From Gammaproteobacteria bacterium (lineage in GTDB: Bacteria; Pseudomonadota; Gammaproteobacteria; Pseudomonadales; Azotimanducaceae): 34,052 nt of DNA. Below the pieces are notes generated by a model. It saw only the letters and a list, made by a program, of their open reading frames with translations, was not told the DNA's origin and searched no databases. The position numbers and the translations under genes are program-made. The DNA is taken from positions 1 through 34,052 of the forward strand of contig JAPOTJ010000006.1 of NCBI GenBank assembly GCA_026709225.1, read 5' to 3'. Below, in pieces: positions 23,844 through 31,700 of the stretch. Each line of letters begins with the position of its first letter. Positions within the stretch are counted from its first letter, which is position 1.

Positions 23844-25253
23844 CTACCCTCGCCGAACCGCGCGGCTCGGCGCTGCGCCCATGTCGAAGATCTCGTAGCC
23901 GTCAGCAATAAGCTCGTCACGAATGGCGTCCGAGCGGGTGAAATCCTTTCCTGCGCGCGCCTCGTCGCGCGCTTTGAGGCGAGCGAGCACCGCCGCGTCG
24001 AGATTGCGCGTGGCATCCAAGTACCTCTGCATGGCGGCATCGGAAAAAAGCCCGATCAGACGGCCCGATACTTGGAGCGCTGCAAGCAGTGTCTGCCGCC
24101 CTTCGCCGGGGTTTCGATTGGCTTCGCGTGCAAGGTTGTTCATGGCGGCGAGGGCGCGCGGTGTGTTGAGGTCGTCAAGCAGCGCCTGCCAAACCGTATC
24201 GGCGACTGCGCTTTTCGCTGCGCTACCCGGCAACCCGTCATCTTCAATCAGCGTCTCGTAGAGTCGAAACAGCGCCGTTCGCGAACTTGCGAGCAGCTTG
24301 TCGCTGAACGCAAGCGGTCCGCGGTACTGCGCGCTCAGGAGCGCATAGCGAAGCGTCTCGCCTGTGTATTCGGTCAGGAGGGCGCGCACGGTGCGAATAT
24401 TGCCGCGCGACTTGGCCATCTTTTCGTCGCCAAGCGTCAGCATGCCGTTGTGCAGCCAAAAGCGCGCAAACTCCTGCGTTTCGGAATGCAGGCATACGCT
24501 TTGCGCGCGCTCGTTTTCGTGATGCGGAAACACCAAGTCCGAGCCGCCGCCATGAATATCGATGGGATAGCCAAGCAGATCAAGGCTCATGGCGCTGCAT
24601 TCGATATGCCAGCCTGGTCGGCCGCGCCCCCAGGGGCTGTCCCAGCCCGGCTGATCTTCGCTTGACGGCTTCCAGAGCACGAAGTCCTTGTCGTCGCGCT
24701 TGTAGGGCGCCGGGTCAATGCGCGCGCCCGCAAGCTGCTCGTCCGGGTTGCGCTTCGACAGGCTCCCGTAGCCAGGCCAACTCGGCACGGAAAACAGGAC
24801 ATGGCCTTCGGCGAAGTAAGCGTGGTCACCGTCGATCAACCTTTGGATGAAAGAGACCATCTCGTCAATAAATTCTGTTGCGTGCGGGGTATGCACGGGG
24901 TCTAGGCAGCCGAGCGCGCGCATGTCCGCTTGGTAGGCTTCGGTGAAGCGCGCGGTCAAGGACTCCGGTGCCTCTCCAGAGCGTTCGCAGGCGGCGATGA
25001 TCTTGTCGTCGATATCGGTGATATTGCGCACATAGTCCACGCGCTCGAATTGGTGGCGGAGCACGCGGAAGAGCGTGTCGAACACGACGGCCGAGCGCGC
25101 GTTGCCGATATGCACGAGGTCGTAGACGGTCGGGCCGCAGACGTACATGGTCACGCGGTCAGGATCTGCCGGTTCGAATGCACGCTTCTTTCGCGTGCGC
25201 GTATCGAACAGCCAGAGCTGGACTTCTGACCCGGCTTCAGATGCTTCAGACAC
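23844..25253 (-). CDS. cysS: Cysteinyl-tRNA synthetase
   Basis: CysS charges tRNA-Cys. The 469-aa protein carries the class I motifs: the HIGH equivalent in [18 protein letters not shown] and KMSKS as KMAKSRGN, and WHIECSAM with [19 protein letters not shown], which supply the zinc ligands and cysteine discrimination. The GTG start at 25251-25253 overlaps the end of hisI by 8 bases, with GAGG nine bases upstream; the frame stays open to 25490 but only antiparallel to real hisI coding. It is the last gene of the moaB-lipA-pepA-hisI-cysS run. Confidence 0.96.
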   Translation of the reverse strand: MSEASEAGSEVQLWLFDTRTRKKRAFEPADPDRVTMYVCGPTVYDLVHIGNARSAVVFDTLFRVLRHQFERVDYVRNITDIDDKIIAACERSGEAPESLTARFTEAYQADMRALGCLDPVHTPHATEFIDEMVSFIQRLIDGDHAYFAEGHVLFSVPSWPGYGSLSKRNPDEQLAGARIDPAPYKRDDKDFVLWKPSSEDQPGWDSPWGRGRPGWHIECSAMSLDLLGYPIDIHGGGSDLVFPHHENERAQSVCLHSETQEFARFWLHNGMLTLGDEKMAKSRGNIRTVRALLTEYTGETLRYALLSAQYRGPLAFSDKLLASSRTALFRLYETLIEDDGLPGSAAKSAVADTVWQALLDDLNTPRALAAMNNLAREANRNPGEGRQTLLAALQVSGRLIGLFSDAAMQRYLDATRNLDAAVLARLKARDEARAGKDFTRSDAIRDELIADGYEIFDMGAAPSRAVRRG

Positions 25254-25653
25254 CCGCGCGCACCTCGACCGAGTCGCCTTTGAGGTGCAGATAAAAGCAG
25301 CTCGGGCGATTGGTGTGGCAGGCCGGGCCGGCCTGCTCGACTTCAAGCAGGATGGTATCGCCGTCGCAGTCAATGCGCAGCGACACGAGAAGCTGCGTAT
25401 GTCCCGACGTTTCGCCCTTGCGCCAAAGCGCGTTGCGCGATCGGGAAAAATAGCAGACACGGCCGGATTGAATGGTCTCTCTGAGCGCATCGATGTTCAT
25501 CCACGCCAGCATCAGCACTTTGCCGCTGTCCGCCGCTTGCGCGATGGCTGGCACGAGTCCGTCCGCGTTGAACTTGATCTCGGAGAGAATCGATTCAAGA
25601 TCAACACGTGCGCCGTCATCTGCGGCTTCAAGTTGTTTGAAGAGACCGCTCAT
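25246..25653 (-). CDS. hisI: Phosphoribosyl-AMP cyclohydrolase
   Basis: HisI opens the purine ring of phosphoribosyl-AMP in histidine synthesis. The 135-aa protein shows the family motifs [37 protein letters not shown], and the zinc/magnesium region [20 protein letters not shown] followed by HTNRPSCFY. It has no HisE (pyrophosphohydrolase) domain, so HisE must be encoded elsewhere. The ATG overlaps the aminopeptidase stop (ATGA). It lies far from any other his gene. Confidence 0.95.
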   Translation of the reverse strand: MSGLFKQLEAADDGARVDLESILSEIKFNADGLVPAIAQAADSGKVLMLAWMNIDALRETIQSGRVCYFSRSRNALWRKGETSGHTQLLVSLRIDCDGDTILLEVEQAGPACHTNRPSCFYLHLKGDSVEVRAGV

Positions 25654-27029
25654 CTGCCAAACTCCTGTTCGAGATAGGAATACACGGCGTGCAGCGACGG
25701 GCAGTCGCCGCCCACCGGATGCCCGGGGCGCTTGCGCGTGTTCCAAGCCATCAAATCGAAATGCGCCCAGTCAATCGACTCGCCGACAAACTCTTGCAGA
25801 AACAGCGCCGCATAGATGGCGCCATTGAACGGGCCGTAGCCCGCATTGTTGAGGTCAGCCACCTTGCTCTTGATCTGCCATTTGTACGGCGCGTGCAGCG
25901 GCAGTTGCCAGACTGGATCGCCAACCGATTCACCTTCTGCAAGGATGCCATCGGCGAGTGTTTTGGAATTGGCGAACATGGCCGGCAGCGCCACGCCCAA
26001 GGCGATGCGCGCGGCGCCGGTGAGCGTCGCGAAGTCAAGCATGAGATCGGGGGATTCTTCTGCGCCAAGCGCGAGGGCGTCGGCGAGTATCAATCGGCCT
26101 TCGGCGTCGGTGTTGCCGATCTCGACGGTCGTGCCCTTATATGTTTTGAGAATGTCTCCGGGCCTGAACGCATTGCCCGAGATGGCGTTTTCGACTGTCG
26201 GCAGTAGCAGGCGCAAGCGCACCGGGAGTGCCTGCTCGATAATGAGCCTCGCCAAGGCGAGCGCGATCGCCGCGCCGCCCATATCCTTCTTCATGAGCTT
26301 CATGCCTTCGGCGGACTTGATGTCGAGGCCGCCCGAATCGAAGCACACGCCCTTGCCGACGAGCGTTACTTTGGGATGATCCAGATTGCCCCAGGTAATG
26401 TCGATGAGACGAGGCGGGTCAGCGCTCGCGCGGCCGACGGCGTGAATGGCGCCAAAGCCAGCGGCCAAAAGTTCATCGCCGACCGTCACGCGGCACTCGG
26501 CGCCTGTGTGTTTGGCCGTCTCCTCGGCAATCTCGGACAGGTGCGATGGCAGAAGATCGGAAGCCGGAGTGTTGATCAGATCGCGAGCCAGCCAGATGGC
26601 GCGCGCAATGCGCATCACTCGCGCGAAGTCTTTGCTCGCGGATGCTTTCAGGCGCGCCTTCGGCGCAGCAGCGCGCGTGTATCGATCGAACACATAGCCG
26701 CCGAGCGCCCAGCCGAGGTGTCCTGCTTGCAAGTCCGGCAGGTCGCCCGCAAGTTCAAAGCAGCCTTCCGGCAACGCTTCGACAGCGCGCGCAAGCGTCT
26801 CGAAACTCTCATCCTGCTTCGCAATCAACAGCACGCTTGGGTGTTCGTCCGCGGTGTCTGGCGGCAGCCACACAGGCGCGCGATGCGATGGCTTGATGCG
26901 CTGCACTGCAAGCCAGCGGCGCCTTGCTTCGCTTTGCTGCGCTGCCCACGCCTCGAACTCGGACTCCAAGAGCCAGATGAGCGGGGTAGCGTCCGTCGCG
27001 TCTCCGGCGAACAGGTCTTCGGGTGCCAT
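25650..27029 (-). CDS. Leucyl aminopeptidase family (M17) metallopeptidase
   Basis: This 459-aa protein is an M17 aminopeptidase that removes N-terminal residues with a two-metal centre. The catalytic domain shows [35 protein letters not shown] and the signature [17 protein letters not shown]. The C-terminal part has [13 protein letters not shown] and [10 protein letters not shown]. The N-terminal domain (about 1-160) is diverged. Length lies between PepA (503) and PepB (427), so I do not choose a symbol. The start overlaps the lipA stop by one base (TGATG), the stop overlaps hisI by 4. Confidence 0.92.
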   Translation of the reverse strand: MAPEDLFAGDATDATPLIWLLESEFEAWAAQQSEARRRWLAVQRIKPSHRAPVWLPPDTADEHPSVLLIAKQDESFETLARAVEALPEGCFELAGDLPDLQAGHLGWALGGYVFDRYTRAAAPKARLKASASKDFARVMRIARAIWLARDLINTPASDLLPSHLSEIAEETAKHTGAECRVTVGDELLAAGFGAIHAVGRASADPPRLIDITWGNLDHPKVTLVGKGVCFDSGGLDIKSAEGMKLMKKDMGGAAIALALARLIIEQALPVRLRLLLPTVENAISGNAFRPGDILKTYKGTTVEIGNTDAEGRLILADALALGAEESPDLMLDFATLTGAARIALGVALPAMFANSKTLADGILAEGESVGDPVWQLPLHAPYKWQIKSKVADLNNAGYGPFNGAIYAALFLQEFVGESIDWAHFDLMAWNTRKRPGHPVGGDCPSLHAVYSYLEQEFGR

Positions 27030-28045
27030 CAGACTTGCATCACGCTGATCTGCTCCGCGCCTCCCTGTTCAAGGCCAAGATTATTCCCCTCGAACACGCG
27101 GTCGGCGCGATAGCTTGAGCGCACGAGCGGCCCTGCCGCGACTTCGCAAAAGCCAAGGCCGAGGCCAACCTCGCGCAGTTCATCGAATTCCTTCGGCGTG
27201 ACCCAGCGCTGTACGGGCAGATGATGCTTGGTCGGCTGCAGATACTGACCAAGCGTCAATATGTCAACGCCGTGCGCGTGTGCATCGCGCATGGCTTGCA
27301 CAACTTCCTCCCGGGTTTCGCCCAAGCCGAGCATGAGGCTGGTCTTGGTCAGCACATCGCCGCGAATGCGCTTGGCGGCCGCAAGCACGTCAAGCGTCTG
27401 TTGATAGCCGGCGCGCGGGTCGCGCACTTCCTTTGTGAGTCTTTGCACGGTTTCAAGATTCTGCGCAAAGACATGCAGGCCGGATTCGACCACGCGGCGA
27501 ACGGCAGACAAGTCGCCGCCAAAGTCGGGTGTCAGCGCTTCCACATTGACACCCGGGCAGCGCTCGATGATGCGTTGAACGCAGGCGGCGTAGTGCGAAG
27601 CGCCGCCATCTGCAAGATCATCTCGGTCAACCGAGGTGAGCACCACATACTTGAGGTTCATGAGCTCGACCGTGCGCGCGGCGCTTTCCGGCTCTTGCGC
27701 GTCGATCCAGCCGTTGGGATTGCCGGTATCGACGGCGCAAAAGCGGCAGGCGCGCGTGCAGACGCTGCCTAAGAGCATGATGGTGGCCGTGCCGTGCGTC
27801 CAGCACTCGGCCATGTTCGGGCAATGCGACTCTTCGCATACGGTATGGAGATTCGATGCGCGCAAGAGACCGCGCAGACGCGAAACGCCGTCGCCCGACG
27901 GTACGCGCACCGTCAGCCAAGGCGGTTTCGGGGTTGTCCGCGCAGGCTGCGGCGCGCTGCGCGACTTGATGCCATTCTTGATGGCAGCCGTGCCTTGGCG
28001 CGTTCGATACTTCTCGCCGCTCGCGATGTGTGCAGCTTGGCTCAT
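27029..28045 (-). CDS. lipA: Lipoyl synthase
   Basis: LipA is a radical-SAM enzyme that inserts two sulfurs into octanoyl groups on lipoyl domains. The 338-aa protein has the auxiliary cluster motif C-x4-C-x5-C ([12 protein letters not shown]), the radical [13 protein letters not shown] and the C-terminal RSSYRAD serine ligand. The N-terminal 55 residues are a variable basic extension. The ATG (28043-28045) overlaps the moaB stop by 4 bases. No lipB lies nearby. Confidence 0.96.
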   Translation of the reverse strand: MSQAAHIASGEKYRTRQGTAAIKNGIKSRSAPQPARTTPKPPWLTVRVPSGDGVSRLRGLLRASNLHTVCEESHCPNMAECWTHGTATIMLLGSVCTRACRFCAVDTGNPNGWIDAQEPESAARTVELMNLKYVVLTSVDRDDLADGGASHYAACVQRIIERCPGVNVEALTPDFGGDLSAVRRVVESGLHVFAQNLETVQRLTKEVRDPRAGYQQTLDVLAAAKRIRGDVLTKTSLMLGLGETREEVVQAMRDAHAHGVDILTLGQYLQPTKHHLPVQRWVTPKEFDELREVGLGLGFCEVAAGPLVRSSYRADRVFEGNNLGLEQGGAEQISVMQV

Positions 28046-28623
28046 TCGCCGAACCTCGCGATCAGCTGCGCGAAATTGCACGGACGGCTCGTACTGTCGA
28101 GCTGATGCCTGAGCATCTTGTCCCACGCGGTCTTGACGGCATTGGGGCTGCCTGGCAGTGCGAATACCAAGGTGGTGTGGATGAGGCCGCCGAGCGCGCG
28201 CGACTGCACCGTCGAGGGCCCGATTTCCTCAAACGAGACGTGCCGAAACAGCTCACCAAAGCCATCAATCGTCTTGTCGAACAAGGGCGCGAGCGCTTCC
28301 GGCGTGGAGTCTCGGCCAGTGAACCCCGTGCCGCCGGTGGTGATGATGACCTCTACCGATGCGTCAATCACCCAATTGCAAATTTGTGCGCGTATCAAAT
28401 GCTTGTCGTCCTTGACGAGGTTGCGCTCGACGAGCGTGTGCCCGCCCGATTGCAGTGCTTCGATAAGCGCGGTCCCTGAGTCGTCGGTCTCAAGGCTTCT
28501 TGAATCCGAAACGGTCAGCACCGCAATGCCGAGCGAGTCAGGGACGTTGCCGAGCGCGGTTGGAACGTTGCCGAGCGCGGTTGGAACGTTGACTTTGTTG
28601 TTTGTCAAAGTGTTAGCTGACAT
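28042..28623 (-). CDS. moaB: Molybdenum cofactor biosynthesis protein B
   Basis: The 193-aa product is a MoaB/MogA-like protein that adenylylates molybdopterin before metal insertion. The core has [40 protein letters not shown], and [19 protein letters not shown], with [14 protein letters not shown] at the end. The ATG at 28621-28623 is chosen over a GTG at 28638, which would add 5 residues. Before the core, residues 12-32 are three copies of a 7-residue repeat (N-V-P-x-x-L-G) created by a 21-bp DNA triplication, absent from usual MoaB. It is the first gene of its operon and diverges from the carboxylase gene. Confidence 0.93.
   Translation of the reverse strand: MSANTLTNNKVNVPTALGNVPTALGNVPDSLGIAVLTVSDSRSLETDDSGTALIEALQSGGHTLVERNLVKDDKHLIRAQICNWVIDASVEVIITTGGTGFTGRDSTPEALAPLFDKTIDGFGELFRHVSFEEIGPSTVQSRALGGLIHTTLVFALPGSPNAVKTAWDKMLRHQLDSTSRPCNFAQLIARFGE
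28528..28590. repeat. Three tandem 21-bp units inside moaB
   Basis: Units 28549-28569 and 28570-28590 are identical (GCCGAGCGCGGTTGGAACGT plus T); unit 28528-28548 is a diverged copy (GCCGAGCGAGTCAGGGACGT plus T). Each encodes NVP(T/D)(A/S)LG on the minus strand. Being 21 bp long, expansion or loss stays in frame. Confidence 0.9.
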
Positions 28624-28639
28624 ACGACATATCCGCACA

Positions 28640-28668
28640 TTGGAGATGCGGCGAAAATCCTATAAACT
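28640..28668 (+). promoter_or_regulatory. Candidate sigma-70 promoter of the carboxylase gene
   Basis: TTGGAG (28640-28645) and TAAACT (28663-28668) are 17 bases apart and each match the consensus at 4 of 6 positions; an overlapping TATAAA (28661-28666) is the alternative -10. The predicted start near 28675 lies just before a 12-bp palindrome. The opposite gene, moaB, starts at 28623, so the spacer serves both directions. Confidence 0.4.
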
Positions 28669-28677
28669 AAGCGGTTA

Positions 28678-28689
28678 GCACAATTGTGC
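28678..28689. promoter_or_regulatory. 12-bp palindrome GCACAATTGTGC, candidate operator
   Basis: The sequence is perfectly self-complementary over 12 bases and lies just downstream of the predicted transcription start of the carboxylase gene, 39 bases before its ATG. A dimeric repressor bound here would block transcription. The regulator cannot be named from the sequence. Confidence 0.45.
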
Positions 28690-28728
28690 GCATTTTAGCC
28701 CTTCGCGGACGGAGCCGCCGAAATCAGC

Positions 28729-31700
28729 ATGGCAAGTGCCATTCCAACCGACATATTTCGCGAACTTCCGGAAACCGACAATCTTTTTCAGATTGCCGAG
28801 ACGCTCGCGCAAGAGTTCTCTGTCTATGGCGACGCGACAAGCAAGCAAGGCGGAACGCTTCCGGGTCTCTTGTCAAAGCGCGCCTGCGATCGCCGTCGTC
28901 TCGCACTGTCGAAGCTCGACGTCGATACCTACATCGAACAGGTGGTCGCGCCGGCAGAAGATGTCAATCGACTCGCGGCGCCAGGCATCATTCGTTCGCT
29001 CGGCGACCTGCAGGAGCAGCATCTCGACGGGCCGTTCTATCAGGCAGTGCTGAAGATGGAGTTCGAGGGACGTGCGCGAGAAATTGCCTTCCTCGCTCAC
29101 AACCGGGCAAGCAACAACGGCGTCTGGATGCCCTCGCATCACTTGAAGGCGGCGGAGTTCTTGGAGTTCTGCAGCCGCCGGTCGCTGCCGATCGTCACCA
29201 TGATGGACACGCCGGGCGCCGACGCCACCGAGGAAGCCAACCGCAACAATCAAGCGCACAGCATCTCGCGCCTGATCGCCGAGATGTGCAACCTCACGCT
29301 GCCCAATCTCGGCATTATTCTCGGCCTCGGCTACTCAGGCGGCGCCATCCCGCTCGCGGCGAGCAACATCATTCTTTCTGTTGGCGATGGTGTCTTCAAC
29401 ACCATTCAGCCCAAGGGGCTCGCGAGCATTGCGAGACGGCTCAATCTCTCGTGGCAGGAATGCGCCAAGTATGTCGGACTCTCTCCGTTTGAGTTAAAGG
29501 CGCAAGGGATCATCGACGGCATCATCGATTACGTGCCTTCGCAGCACGCCGAGGAAGTCGAGAATCTTCGCCTTGCCATTCTCTCTGGCATCGAAAGCAT
29601 TGAGTCGCGGGTCAAGCACTTCGTCGCCGAAAACCCGCATATCTTGGAACACTACACGCGCATTCTGAGGCGCTACCTCGGCCCCACCGAGCGCGCCAAG
29701 CGTCTTGACGCAAGCGCCTCCCTCACCGCGACCGGCACCCCCACCGAATACCCGAATGTCTTCGGGGTCGCCTATCGCTACCTGAGGTACTTGAGCACGC
29801 GCAAGCGCATCCACGCCACGCGAGTGCGGCAGTACGGGCGACTCGCCCAGGTGGCGCTGCCGCGCGGCGAGCTCGACCGGCGCGCTGAACGAGAGCGGCG
29901 CCACAACTTCATTAGCTGGCTTCAGGATCCAGAGCCAGCCGCCTACGACGATCAAGTATCACGCGCGCTCAGAAACTATGTCGATAAGCGCGACGACTTG
30001 ACCGCCGAGCGCGGGCGCATCGCGCAACTTCTGCTTGGCGAACCCGGAAAGAACTTCAACGAGGCCAAGACGCAGCTCGTCAGGGTGCTCGGCATGTACT
30101 TGTACAACCGCTTCAAGGATCAGTCGAGGGACAGCCTTCGACTGCTGCGGCTCGCGCTCGCCGATCCTGAGTCCCTTGCCGGCTACATCAAGCTCTCCGA
30201 GGTAACGGAAGCGCGCTCGCTGCTCAAGAAGCTGCAAGCTGATGACGACCTTAGCGCTGTGTGTCGAGAGCAATTCAGTCACGAAGGTCGAAAACTCTTC
30301 GGTGGCGGTGCCAAGGACATGTCGTCGAGCTATGTGCATGCGCTGCTTGTGACCGAGATCAATCTGCTGCTGACCGGCCGGCCGCTCGGCAAACGCATGG
30401 AAGACACGAAAGCTGCGGCATCGCCCGAAGATCTGCCGATCAGCGACATATTGAATGGCACCGGACAGGTGCAGAAGAATCGTGAATGGCTCGAACAGCG
30501 GCTCTCCGGGGCATTGCCAAGCTCGCAAAGCGAATCAGATGGCGAGCTGACGCGAAACGCGACGATTCTCGAGGTGCTGCTCTGCGAAGACCTGCGCGAA
30601 GCCTTCATCGAGGAGTGCGACAACCTGCTGCTCTTTGACGCGGTCTATGATCATGTGGTGCTTGGTCTCGACCAGATCGCCGCCGAGGCCGACAGCAGTC
30701 GAGCGCTGTCCGAGCGGTCTATTCGCGACCTCTTGCGAGGCGCCCTCACGAATGCCTGGCATAGCGCGTTTCATGTGTCTGGTGCGCAGGCCACGGAAAC
30801 GCTTGAAGAGGCCGAATTCTTGCGCCTCGAAAAGCGCTTCTTCGATTGGTATCAAGCCTTGATGTCCACATCGAAGAGCGGCGTCTTTCTCAATACCGTT
30901 GAAGAATGGAAGCGCGCTGGCGTCGCGCACCTGTCCGACACCTTGCTTGTGGTTGTGACCTTCTTCTTTTCGCGCCTGCTTCCCAGCTATCTTGCCAGCA
31001 CCCGCGATGGCAAGCGTTTCGACGGACGCATCGCGCCGGTCAGCATCGGCAGGCGCAAGAACTTCTGGTATCGGCTCACGATTGCCTATCGCGACCTGCT
31101 CATTCAGAACCTGCTGCTGCGCTACAAGCGTTCAATAGACCTCGGTTACGAGCGCTTCACTGAAGCCTATTTCGATCAGTTCGATGAACTGTATGCCGAT
31201 TTTTTGAGTTCCGACCCGTGCGAATTTCCGGGCTTTCGCCAGTCCATTGACGGTGCCATCGCGCGCGGCCTACCGCCCTGCGGCATCGTCACCGGCATCG
31301 GCACGCTCAAGCCCGGCATCCTGCCCGAGCAAGGCAGCCGACAGGTGGGTGTGGTGGTCTCGAACATCAAGTTCCAAGCCGGCAGCTTCGACATGGCGAG
31401 CGCCGAGAAGTTCTGTCGATTGCTCGTCGATTGCGCACTGCGCAAGCTGCCGGTCGTATGCTTCATGTCATCGGGCGGCATGCAGACCAAGGAAGGCGCC
31501 GGCGCGTTGTTCTCGATGGCGGCGGTCAACGACCGCGTGACGCGCTTCGTGCGCGACAATGATCTGCCGGTGGTGGTATTCGGCTACGGCGACTGCACCG
31601 GCGGCGCGCAAGCGAGCTTTGTTACGCACCCGCTCGCGCAGACCTACTACTTCTCCGGTGCCAACATGCCTTTCGCCGGGCAAATTGTGGTGCAGTCCAA

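Noticed and set aside
31190..31280. AccD-type zinc finger in the fused carboxylase
   Set aside because: The region before the AccD-like half has scattered cysteines (DPCEF, PPCGI) but no paired CxxC motifs.
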